Shown here piece by piece: positions 12,372 to 21,511 of a DNA stretch of 64,000 nt. The notes under the pieces are model-generated. The model was not told where the DNA came from. It saw nothing but the letters and a program-made list of their open reading frames with translations, and did not search any database. The stretch's first letter is position 1, and each line of letters starts with the position of its first letter. Position numbers and translations under genes: made by a program. The DNA is taken from contig JASDFA010000020.1 in assembly GCA_035772735.1 (NCBI GenBank), positions 105,862,001-105,926,000 on the forward strand, written 5' to 3'. Origin of the DNA: Datura wrightii (Eukaryota > Streptophyta > Magnoliopsida > Solanales > Solanaceae).

Positions 12372-12682
12372 GACAAAATTTACAAATGACTTTTTTACAA
12401 TTGGCTCTTCCTGTTCATGAATGACCCCTACTATTCATGAATAGTTGGCCGACACCTTTACTATTTACTTTGCGACTTTTCTGCTAAAGTAGCCGCCCTC
12501 TACTGTACACTTTAAGACTTTCTATACAAAAACAAAAAACTTTGTCTGTCCATTATTTTGGACGACTCTTTACATAACAAAACAAAAAACTTTAAAAACA
12601 TATCTGCTGCTTTCTTTATCTGATCTTCCGGTATGTCATTTTCTTCTATCTGAGCCGCTGCTTTTTCTTTTTCGTCCTTATC

Positions 12683-13840
12683 TCATTCCAGCTGTACGTC
12701 TGGTATCTGGTTATCATCTTCACCATGGCACTTTGAGCAATGGTGGTCTGGATATTTTTGACCAATAACTTTGCAGTATCTTGTCAATAATGCTGGAGAG
12801 ATATAATTCTTCCTTATGGCTCTGGTTGTGGGTAGTTGCTCCGATTTTAGTAGACTAATTATCCACTATCTTAATTCCTCCATATCTGCTTCTTTATACT
12901 CCTTTGAATTAGCATATATGATTGTTTGGTCTCTCGAGTAGTAGCTCCAGATCGAATTTCCGTTTAAGTAATTTTTGGCTAGTTCGTTTAGTATTGTAGC
13001 GAGTCCTATTATTCTTTTGTTCGAATAGAACTCGGGTATCTCTTCATGCGATATCTCGTCCTGTTGTTCTATCTTCTCAGGAATTATCATTTCCTTTGTC
13101 AGGCCTATCTTTACAACTTGTATTATTGGTTTCATCTCGTCATATAGTATTTCCGCAGGTGCTGAGTATATTTTTATATAGAAAAAGGTTCCCTTGGTTA
13201 TTCTCTTGTATATTGTGAATGCTTTATGTATTTCGGGTATAGTTGCTATCTCATCTCATGTTGCCGTATATACGGTACTAAGTAGTCCGTAATCGTAACA
13301 GGTTTTTACTAGGTTGGCGTTTGTTTTGGGTTGTGCTATTAGCTTATTGTATCCTTGGAGGTGCTGGGTTATATAGTCTTCAGCTGGGTTGTTTGTATTG
13401 GTAGATCTTGGGTTTTTGTTTAGGAAGGTTTGAATTCTATGGATGTTTTGTATATACCTGTTGGCTATGTGGTTATACGTCTGTTTAACTTGGTTCAGGC
13501 TTTCCCTGTAGGTGGTAGTTTGTGGTGTGGGAGCTGTTGGTATATTTCTTTTTGGAGTAAATGGTTTGTCGAATAGCTGTTTTCTGATAGTATCTCTTCT
13601 TTCTCCTGTAGGTTTTGAGGTACCTGCAGCTGCACTAGATGGATTGTTAGATTGGGTTTTTAGGTGTTTCCCAACGTCACCTTTTAGCTCTGGATTTTTT
13701 ACGTCTTCCGATCGACGTAGCTCCGCATTTTTAGAGTCATGTTGCTGACTACTAGTTTTGCTTTTCAGCTGTTGTATCTCTTCCTCCATACTTTCCACTT
13801 TTTTACAAAGTGTAGTTAGGAGTCCGAGTATCTGATCCAT
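12683..13840 (-). pseudogene. EPRV transactivator/inclusion-body-like ORF, left arm, broken
   Basis: Mirror copy of the intact ORF at 17199-18356, 385 codons. The N-terminus has a predicted coiled coil (CKKVESMEEEIQQLKSK). The middle holds the conserved body of the caulimovirid transactivator family, with motifs such as GLATILNELAKNYLN and WSYYSRDQTIIYAN. The C-terminus has a CxxC pair in HHCSKCHGEDDN. Two nonsense changes break it: TGA at 13258-13256 and TAG at 12868-12866, both sense codons in the right arm. In exogenous relatives this protein reinitiates translation on polycistronic RNA and forms inclusion bodies. Family assignment is from motif memory and gene order. Confidence 0.78.
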
Positions 13841-13850
13841 TCTTCCTTCT

Positions 13851-15506
13851 TCAGTCTTTGTATCTTGAGATGTAGTGTGCAATTGTATTTTTCTCAGTTT
13901 TGATGATCTCAATTGTAAATGAAAAGTTTAATATATTTAAAACCAATCTCCTTATTTCTTTCGTTGTTACCGAATCTTGTACTTTTCTAGTTATCCACCA
14001 TTTTACTTGTGTGTTATCTGTTCTGACAATAAATTTGTTATAAACAATATATGGTTCGAATGCCAATAAACATTTATACAAAGCAAATAATTCTTTTCTG
14101 TTTATTTCCCATTTTATCTGTGATTCTGTATATGATCCTGAGTAGTATCTGCAATGGTGCTCTATTTTTTCGTTCCCATATTTATATTTTAATACTCCTC
14201 CATAGCTATGATTACTGGAGTCTGATTCTACTATATAATTTAATTGTGTGCTTTCATCTGGAAAATATAGTTTTGGTAGATTTTTGCACATATCTTTTAT
14301 TTTCTTTATATGATTTTTGTCTTTTTCATCAAAATGGTATTCTATATCCTTTTTTAATTTTCTTTGTAACGGTTTTATGTTTTCTGCTAGTTTTGGTACG
14401 TATTCTCGTACTTGGTTGACTAATCCTAAAAAGGATTGTAATTTTTTCTTAGTATCTAGTAATTCTTTAGAATTTATTATTTTCTGTACTATATGCGTTT
14501 GCATTTTTATTCCATTTTTATCTATATGTATCCCTAAGAATTCTATTTGATTTTTTAATATTTCAGCTTTCTTTTTGCTTAAACTTATCCCTGATATTTC
14601 TACTATGTGTATAAATTTTTCTAGTAATCTTATATGTTCTTCTTCTATTTTTGAATAAAGTAATATGTCATCTATGTATACTATACAATTTTCTAATTGA
14701 TTAAAGTAGTTATCCATAAAATGTTGGTATCTACCTGGTGCATTTTTATATCCAAAGGGTAGTACATTCCATTCATAGAATCCTTGTGGTACAGTAAATG
14801 ATGTTAGCTGTTTTGATTCTTCTTCTAGTTTTAAGTGGTAAAATCCTGATTTACAATCAAATTTACTGAAATAGTTGTATCCTTGTATCTGTCTTACCTT
14901 TAGTATTTTATTTGGTATTGGGTAGTTATATGTTTTAGTTTTTGCATTTAAATTTCTATAATCTATAACCATTCTACTTTTTCCTCTTTTTTGTTCACTA
15001 TGTTTATTTACTATAAATGCTGGACTATTATGTCTACTATTACTTTCTTGTATATAATTATTTTCTAGTAATTCTCTTATATGTATTTGAAATTCTTTTT
15101 GATCTTCAAAATTATATCTTAGTGGTTTCTGTGTTATTGTACTATTTTTATCTATTAGCTCGATTTTTACCTTTGTTTTATGTTTTTCCCATCCTTGTAA
15201 TGGATTTTCACTATATAATGAATTTAATTTATTTTGTAATGCTTGTACTTTATCTATTGCGAATATTATGATTTCTATCTTATTATCACTTGGTGCTATA
15301 TTTTCTAATTTTTGGGTAATTTTTTCACTTCCTTTTATCCATGGCGTATCTTTTCTTACCTTGTTATTAACTCTTTTTGCTCCTATTTTCTTGTTACATG
15401 GGGTAGTAAACCACCAATGTGTTTTTGTTATGGTATGTGGGTATAGTTTTTCTAGAAAGGGCATTCCTAACAGTATGTCTTTATTAGTGAATTCATAATT
15501 ATACAT
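13851..15506 (-). CDS. EPRV protease tail-RT-RNase H, left arm, open
   Basis: 551-codon uninterrupted frame, the 3' part of a caulimovirid polyprotein. Residues 1-40 are the end of the aspartic protease (DILLGMPFLEKLYP, the retropepsin ILG-type motif); the catalytic Asp lies upstream and is absent. RT follows: SRMVIDYRNLNAKTKTYNYP, FDCKSGFYHLKLEEES, LPFGYKNAPGRYQ, and the catalytic YIDD at residues 277-280. RNase H has D429, E472 and D497, but the fourth acidic residue is His (H544, codon 13877-13875) where the right arm has Asp. RNase H is therefore probably inactive despite the open frame. The frame overlaps nothing and ends 10 bp before the transactivator ATG. The first ATG here is simply where the arm begins, not a genuine start. 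Confidence 0.88.
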   Translation of the reverse strand: MYNYEFTNKDILLGMPFLEKLYPHTITKTHWWFTTPCNKKIGAKRVNNKVRKDTPWIKGSEKITQKLENIAPSDNKIEIIIFAIDKVQALQNKLNSLYSENPLQGWEKHKTKVKIELIDKNSTITQKPLRYNFEDQKEFQIHIRELLENNYIQESNSRHNSPAFIVNKHSEQKRGKSRMVIDYRNLNAKTKTYNYPIPNKILKVRQIQGYNYFSKFDCKSGFYHLKLEEESKQLTSFTVPQGFYEWNVLPFGYKNAPGRYQHFMDNYFNQLENCIVYIDDILLYSKIEEEHIRLLEKFIHIVEISGISLSKKKAEILKNQIEFLGIHIDKNGIKMQTHIVQKIINSKELLDTKKKLQSFLGLVNQVREYVPKLAENIKPLQRKLKKDIEYHFDEKDKNHIKKIKDMCKNLPKLYFPDESTQLNYIVESDSSNHSYGGVLKYKYGNEKIEHHCRYYSGSYTESQIKWEINRKELFALYKCLLAFEPYIVYNKFIVRTDNTQVKWWITRKVQDSVTTKEIRRLVLNILNFSFTIEIIKTEKNTIAHYISRYKD

Positions 15507-15511
15507 CTCTT

Positions 15512-15527
15512 ATACATAATTTATTAG
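15512..15527. other. Loop of the EPRV inverted repeat
   Basis: 16 AT-rich bases separate the arms; flanking pairs are TACATCTCTT and AAGAGATGTA. Such a short unpaired centre is unusual and would extrude or fold readily as RNA. Confidence 0.85.
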
Positions 15528-15532
15528 AAGAG

Positions 15533-17188
15533 ATGTATAATTATGAATTCACTAATAAAGACATACTGTTAGGAATGCCCTTTCTAGAAAAACTATACCC
15601 ACATACCATAACAAAAACACATTGGTGGTTTACTACCCCATGTAACAAGAAAATAGGAGCAAAAAGAGTTAATAACAAGGTAAGAAAAGATACGCCATGG
15701 ATAAAAGGAAGTGAAAAAATTACCCAAAAATTAGAAAATATAGCACCAAGTGATAATAAGATAGAAATCATAATATTCGCAATAGATAAAGTACAAGCAT
15801 TACAAAATAAATTAAATTCATTATATAGTGAAAATCCATTACAAGGATGGGAAAAACATAAAACAAAGGTAAAAATCGAGCTAATAGATAAAAATAGTAT
15901 AATAACACAGAAACCACTAAGATATAATTTTGAAGATCAAAAAGAATTTCAAATACATATAAGAGAATTACTAGAAAATAATTATATACAAGAAAGTAAT
16001 AGTGAACATAATAGTCCAGCATTTATAGTAAATAAACATAGTGAACAAAAAAGTGGAAAAAGTAGAATGGTTATAGATTATAGAAATTTAAATGCAAAAA
16101 CTAAAACATATAACTACCCAATACCAAATAAAATACTAAAGGTAAGACAGATACAAAGATACAACTATTTCAGTAAATTTGATTGTAAATCAGGATTTTA
16201 CCACTTAAAACTAGAAGAAGAATCAAAACAGGTAACAGCATTTACTGTACCACAAGGATTCTATGAATGGAATGTACTACCCTTTGGATATAAAAATACA
16301 CCAGGTAGATACCAATATTTTATGGATAACTACTTTAATCAATTAGAAAATTGTATAGTATACATAGATGACATATTACTTTATTCAAAAACAGAAGAAG
16401 AACATATAAGATTACTAGAAAAATTTATACACATAGTATAAATATCAGGGATAAGTTTAAGCAAAAAGAAAGCTGAAATATTAAAAAATCAAATAGAATT
16501 CTTAGGGATACAAATAGATAAAAATGGAATAAAAATGCAAACGCATATAGTACAGAAAATAATAAATTCTAAAGAATTACTAGATACTAAGAAAAAATTA
16601 CAATCCTTTTTAGGATTAGTCAACCAAGTACGAGAATACGTACCAAAACTAGAAGAAAACTTAAAACCGTTACAAAGAAAATTAAAAAAGGATATAGAAT
16701 ACCATTTTGATGAAAAAGATAAAAATCATATAAAGAAAATAAAAGATATGTGCAAAAATCTACCAAAACTATATTTTCCAGATGAAAGCAGACAATTAAA
16801 TTATATAGTAGAATCAGACTCCAGTATTCATAGCTATGGAGGAGTATTAAAATATAAATATGGGAACGAAAAAATAGAGCACCATTGCAGATACTACTCA
16901 GGATCATATACAGAATCACAGATAAAATGGGAGATAAACAGAAAAGAATTATTTGCTTTGTATAAATGTTTATTGGCATTCGAACCATATATTGTTTATA
17001 ACAAATTTATTGTCAGAACAGATAACACACAAGTAAAATGGTGGATAACTAGAAAAGTACAAGATTCGGTAACAACGAAAGAAATAAGGAGATTGGTTTT
17101 AAATATATTAAACTTTTCATTTACAATTGAGATCATCAAAACTGAGAAAAATACAATTGCAGACTACATCTCAAGATACAAAGACTGA
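15533..17188 (+). pseudogene. EPRV protease tail-RT-RNase H, right arm, one stop
   Basis: Mirror copy of 13851-15506. The frame is open except for TAA at 16439-16441, just after the YIDD block (residues 277-280) and the motif KFIHIV. It splits the protein into 302 and 217+ residues. The RNase H tetrad D429, E472, D497, D544 is complete here. About 14 residues differ from the left arm, mostly single-base substitutions. Because the RT palm is cut, the copy cannot give a working polymerase. The codon stop at 17186-17188 is followed 10 bp later by the transactivator ATG, the same spacing as in the left arm. Confidence 0.88.
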
Positions 17189-17198
17189 AGAAGGAAGA

Positions 17199-18356
17199 AT
17201 GGATCAGATACTCGGACTCCTAACTACACTTTGTAAAAAAGTGGAAAGTATGGAGGAAGAGATACAACAGCTGAAAAGCAAAACTAGTAGTCAGCAGCAT
17301 GACTCTAAAAATGCGGAGCTACGTCGATCGAAAGACGTAAAAAATCCAGAGCTAAAAGGTGACGTTGGGAAACACCTAAAAACCCAATCTAACAATCCAT
17401 CTAGTGCAGCTGCAGGTACCTCAAAACCTACAGGAGAAAGAAGAGATACTATCAGAAAACAGCTATTCGACAAACCATTTACTCCAAAAAGAAATATACC
17501 AACAACTCCCACACCACAAACTACAACCTACAGGGAAAGCCTGAACCAAGTTAAACAGACGTATAACCACATAGCCAACAGGTATATACAAAACATCCAT
17601 AGAATTCAAACCTTCCTAAACAAAAACCCAAGATCTACCAATACAAACAACCCAGCTGAAGACTATATAACCCAGCACCTCCAAGGATACAATAAGCTAA
17701 TAGCACAACCCAAAACAAACGCCAACCTAGTAAAAACCTATTACGATTACGGACTACTTAGTACCGTATATACGGCAACAGGAGATGAGATAGCAACTAT
17801 ACCTGAAATACATAAAGCATTCACAATATATAAGAGAATAACCAAGGGAACCTTTTTCTATATAAAAATATACTCAGCACCTGCGGAAATACTATATGAC
17901 GAGATGAAACCAATAATACAAGTTGTAAAGATAGGCCTGACAAAGGAAATGATAATTCCTGAAAAGATAGAACAACAGGACGAGATATCGCATGAAGAGA
18001 TACCCGAGTTCTATTCGAACAAAAGAATAATAGGACTCGCTACAATACTAAACGAACTAGCCAACAATTACTTAAACGGAAATTCGATCTGGAGCTACTA
18101 CTCGAGAGACCAAACAATCATATATGCTAATTCAAAGGAGTATAAAGAAGTAGATATGGAGGAATTAAGACAGTGGATAATTAGTCTACTAAAACCGGAG
18201 CAACTACCCACAACCAGAGCCATAAGGAAGAATTATATCTCTCCAGCATTATTGACAAGATACTGCAAAGTTATTGGTCAAAAATATCCAGACCACCATT
18301 GCTCAAAGTGCCATGGTGAAGATGATAACCAGATACCAGACGTACAGCTGGAATGA
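17199..18356 (+). CDS. EPRV transactivator/inclusion-body-like ORF, right arm, open
   Basis: 385-codon open frame; the start chosen is ATG at 17199 (MDQILGLLTTLCKK), just after the pol stop. The frame stays open upstream to 17127, but that part overlaps pol in another frame. Residues about 10-35 form a coiled coil (KKVESMEEEIQQLK). Residues about 35-115 are Lys/Ser/Pro-rich and probably disordered. The conserved body has PIIQVVKIGLTKEM, IIGLATILNELANNYLN and WSYYSRDQTIIYANS. Near the C-terminus is HHCSKCHGEDDN, a CxxC zinc-ribbon-like pair. Order after RNase H fits ORF4 of tobacco vein clearing virus-type genomes. Known relatives act in translation reinitiation and suppression of silencing; activity here is unknown. 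Confidence 0.8.
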   Translation: MDQILGLLTTLCKKVESMEEEIQQLKSKTSSQQHDSKNAELRRSKDVKNPELKGDVGKHLKTQSNNPSSAAAGTSKPTGERRDTIRKQLFDKPFTPKRNIPTTPTPQTTTYRESLNQVKQTYNHIANRYIQNIHRIQTFLNKNPRSTNTNNPAEDYITQHLQGYNKLIAQPKTNANLVKTYYDYGLLSTVYTATGDEIATIPEIHKAFTIYKRITKGTFFYIKIYSAPAEILYDEMKPIIQVVKIGLTKEMIIPEKIEQQDEISHEEIPEFYSNKRIIGLATILNELANNYLNGNSIWSYYSRDQTIIYANSKEYKEVDMEELRQWIISLLKPEQLPTTRAIRKNYISPALLTRYCKVIGQKYPDHHCSKCHGEDDNQIPDVQLE

Positions 18357-18737
18357 GATAAGGACGAAAAAGAAAAAGCAGCGGCTCAGATAGAAGAAAA
18401 TGACATACCGAAAGATCAGATAAAGAAAGCAGCAGATATGTTTTTAAAGTTTTTTGTTTTGTTATGTAAAGAGTCGTCCAAAATAATGGACAGACAAAGT
18501 TTTTTGTTTTTGTATAGAAAGTCTTAAAGTGTACAGTAGAGGGCGGCTACTTTAGCAGAAAAGTCGCAAAGTAAATAGTAAAGGTGTCGGCCAACTATTC
18601 ATGAATAGTAGGGGTCATTCATGAACAGGAAGAGCCAATTGTAAAACAGTCATTTGTAAATTTTGTCTATAAATAGAAACTCAGACGGAAGCCAAAGGCA
18701 TCCGCATCCGCAATCCACACAACTCTCTCATTTCTCA
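18357..18737 (+). other. EPRV intergenic/promoter region, right arm
   Basis: Non-coding region after the transactivator, mirrored at 12323-12682. It has runs such as AAAGTTTTTTGTTTTG repeated twice around GTCTGTCCA and ATAATGGACAG (18440-18515), then a TATA box and leader. The last bases (18717-18737) extend past the left-arm end and join TkB RT. No tRNA primer site of the virus is present. A diverged copy lies at 30902-31077. Confidence 0.7.
18668..18675 (+). promoter_or_regulatory. EPRV promoter TATA box, right arm
   Basis: TATAAATA, mirror of 12364-12371, about 310 bp after the transactivator stop. It points rightward into the TkB RT-integrase half in sense orientation. Confidence 0.55.
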
Positions 18738-19822
18738 CTTCCAGATCGGGGTACTACCAGCTCTGGGTCAGAGAATGTGACATTCTAAAAATATTTTTCA
18801 CAATTCAGTATGGTCACTACGAATTCATAGTTATATCTTTTGGACTAACCAATGCTCCTGCAAATTTTATGGATCTGATAAATAGGGTATTTAAGATGTA
18901 CTTGGACATGTTCATTATTGTGTTCATAGATGACATCTTGGTATACTCTAGGAATTAGGAGGATCATGCTAACCACTTGAGGATAGTGTTGCAGATTCTT
19001 AGAGATCACCAACTATTGGCTAAATTTAATAATTGTGAATTCTAGCTGAAGCCAGTGGCCTTCCTCGGTCATGTGGTCTCAGGTGAGGGTAATCAGGTGG
19101 ATCCTCAAAAGATAGTAGTGGTAAAAGATTGGCCAAGACTCACTTCCCCATCAGATATTAGGAGTTTCTTGGGTTTAGCTAGTTATTATTGATGGTTTGT
19201 AGAGGGGTTTTCTTTCATTGCATCCCCTTTGACTAAATTGACATAGAAAAAGGTGAAGTTTCAGTGGTCAGATTCATGTGTGAAGAGTTTCCAAGAGTTG
19301 AAGAGTCGATTAACTATAGCTCCGATTTTTTACCTTTCCAGAAGGAACAAATGGGTTAGTAGTCTATTGTGATGCTTCCCTAGTTGGCCTCAGTTACGTT
19401 CTGATGCAGTGGGGTAAGGTGATACCTTATGCCTCCAGATAGCTCAAGGTTCATGAGAAGAACTATCCGACTCATGGTCTTGAATTAGCGGCAGTGGTAT
19501 TTGCTTTGAAGATATGGAGACACTACCTCTATAGGGTTCATATGGATGTTTTCACTGACCACAAGAGCCTACAATACATGTTCAGTCAGAAGGATTTGAA
19601 CCTCCATCAGAGAAGGTGGCTAGAATTATTGAAGGATTATAACATGAGTGTGTTGTACCACCCGAGCAAGGCAAATATGGTGGTTGATGCCTTAAACAGG
19701 ATGTCTATAGGGACTGTTGCTCATGTTGAAGAGGGCAAAAAGGAGCTGGAAAAACATATCCACAAGTTAGCTCAATTGGGAGTGTTGTTAGTTGATTCAA
19801 CTAAGGGCGGAGTTGTAGTCTA
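18738..19822 (+). pseudogene. TkB RT C-terminal part and RNase H
   Basis: Continuation of TkB pol after the EPRV block, resuming at RSGYYQLWVRECDI (RT). The catalytic box is intact as FIDDILVYSRN (about 18930) but is followed by a stop. LGHVV, the LASYY-type thumb (about 19165) and KVKFQWSD (about 19250) follow. RNase H has VYCDASLVGL (split by frameshift near 19340), then the open stretch 19494-19822 with FALKIWRHYLYRVHMDVFTD, HKSLQYMFSQKDLNL and NMVVDALNRMS. The final catalytic Asp is in the VVDALNR motif. Stops near 18957, 19042, 19191 and 19246 make it non-functional. Confidence 0.85.
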
Positions 19823-21276
19823 GAGTGGGTCAGAGTCCTCACTGGTGGTAGAGGTTAAGTCAAAGCAAGATGAAGACCTCATACTACTCAAACTGAAAGA
19901 ATCAGTTCTAAGAAAAGAGGTGGAGGCTTTCTCAAAAGGGGGAGATGATGTACTTCGTTACCAAGGCAGATTGTGTGTTCCTGATGTAGATGACTTAAGA
20001 CAATGAATATTGGCAGAAGCACACAGCTCTAGGTATCCTATTCATCTAGGTGTCACTAAAATGTATCATGATCTACGAGAAATCTATTGGTGGCATGGAA
20101 AGAAGAAGGACATTGCAGAATTTGTAGCTAAGTGTCCAAACTGCCAATAGGTTAAAGTGGAACATCAAAGACCTGGGGGCATGACGCAGGATATCAATAT
20201 ACTAACGTGGAAGTGGGAAGATGTTAACATGGATTTCATTATAGGTCTATCTCGTAGTCACTGACAACATGAATCGATTTGGGTGGTTGTAGACCGGATG
20301 ACTAAGTCAGCACATTTCCTATTAATTAAGAGTACTGACTTAGCCAAGGATTATGCTAGACTGTACATCCAGGAGTTAGTCAGACTGCACAGAGTTCCCT
20401 TGTCCATCATTTATGATAGAGGGACTTAATTCACCTCGCATTTTTGGAAATCATTTCAGAAGGACTTGGCACCAAGGTCAAGCTCAACACAACTTTTCAC
20501 CCTCAGATAGATGGACATGCTAAGAGGACTATTCAAACCTTGGAATACATGTTGAGGGCTTGTGTGATTGATTTCAAGGGCAGTTGGGATGATCAGCTAC
20601 CTCTCATCGAATTTGCTTACAACAACAGCTACCACTCTAACATTCAGATGGACCCATTTGAGGCATTGTATGGTAGAAGGCGTAGATTTCCTAAAGGATG
20701 GTTCGAAGTTGGTGAAGATACCATGATAGGAATAGACTCAATTCATGAGGTTATGCAGAAGGTTCATCTTATCAGAGAAATATTGAAAACAACACAGAAT
20801 CGACAGAAATTGTATGCAGATATAAGGAGAAGAGAGCTAGAGTATGTTGTAGATGATTGGGTTTATCTGAACATTTCGCCTATGAATGGAGTGATGAGGT
20901 TTGGGAAGAAAGGAAAGCTCAGTCTGAGATATGTGGGACCTTACAGAATCCTAAGACGCATCGGCAATATGGCCTATGAGTTAGAGTTACCTGCAAAGTT
21001 AGCATCGGTGCATCAAGTCTTCCATGTGTCATTGCTAAATAAGTGCATCGGTGATTCAACCTCGGTTGTACCCCTAAATAGTGTGGATGTGAGGGATAGT
21101 CTCTCTTATGAAGAAATTCCAGTTCAGATTCTAGACCTCCTAAGCTGGGAGAAAAGGAGGTCGTCTCAGTAAACATTTTATGGAGGAACCAGCTATGTTA
21201 AGGGAGCTACATGGGAAGCAGAAACAAACATGATGGCTAGATATCTTCGTTTATTCCCTTCAAACTCAGCTTAAGT
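19823..21276 (+). pseudogene. TkB integrase and chromodomain
   Basis: Integrase with an HHCC zinc finger (HPIHLGVTKM region, then AKCPNCQ, about 20035-20150). The catalytic core shows Asp in VNMDFIIGL (about 20225), Asp in IIYDRGT (about 20410) and the region HPQIDGHAKRTIQTLEYML. The family reads AERTIQTLE at that point, so the third catalytic residue, Glu, is Lys here. An open stretch (20444-21172) runs into the C-terminal domain (GKKGKLSLRYVGPYRILRRI, ELPAKLASVHQVFHVSLL). A frameshift at about 21130-21170 leads to the chromodomain remnant (EEIPVQILD, then ATWEAETNMMARYLRLFP). Chromodomains steer insertion to heterochromatin. Confidence 0.85.
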
Positions 21277-21498
21277 ATCGAGTATTAAATTCTCTTTAGT
21301 AATCTATTTAGTTCAGTACCCTTCAGTTCTTTCCATGTTAATATGTGCATTGTAGTTGCATAGGGTCAGTTAATATGTTTACCTCAGTCTGGAGTCAACC
21401 ACTCCTCCAGTATTTAGTTTATCGTTTCTAGTTTGGGATTGCAACTCTTTCCCTATATTTTCACCTTAATTAGTCTCCATTCGAGGATGAATATTTCC

Positions 21499-21511
21499 AA
21501 GGGGGAGATAT
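21499..21511 (+). other. Polypurine tract of TkB
   Basis: AAGGGGGAGATAT directly before the 3' LTR; primer site for plus-strand DNA synthesis. The same tract, inverted, precedes the LTRs of TkC (28785, 51507). Confidence 0.75.

Larger units (their letters stand above)
12323..18737. repeat. EPRV head-to-head inverted repeat (two 3,189-bp arms)
   Basis: Positions 12323-15511 and 15528-18716 are reverse complements of one another: any x in the left arm pairs with 31039 minus x in the right arm at every landmark checked (ORF starts, ORF ends, stop codons, TATA box, outer ends). The arms therefore show no net indel over 3.19 kb. The 16-bp loop is 15512-15527. Each arm holds the end of an aspartic protease, RT-RNase H, a transactivator-like ORF and the intergenic/promoter region of a Solendovirus-like EPRV. 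The right side carries about 20 further bases (18717-18737) before TkB resumes. The two pol copies differ at about 14 of 551 residues, so this is not an assembly echo of one copy. Confidence 0.92.

Noticed and set aside
14051..16022. Long open frames antisense to the EPRV pol in both arms (for example 14051-14419, 15017-15271, 15541-15771)
   Set aside because: They are hydrophobic by-products of the AT-rich, Lys/Ile/Asn-rich pol codons read on the other strand, and they mirror each other between arms as expected of shadows.
12323..18716. Possibility that the perfect geometry of the inverted repeat is an assembly artefact
   Set aside because: The arms differ by many substitutions, including private stops in each, and each outer end joins a different half of TkB RT. 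A duplicated contig would be identical. Long reads would still be the decisive test.
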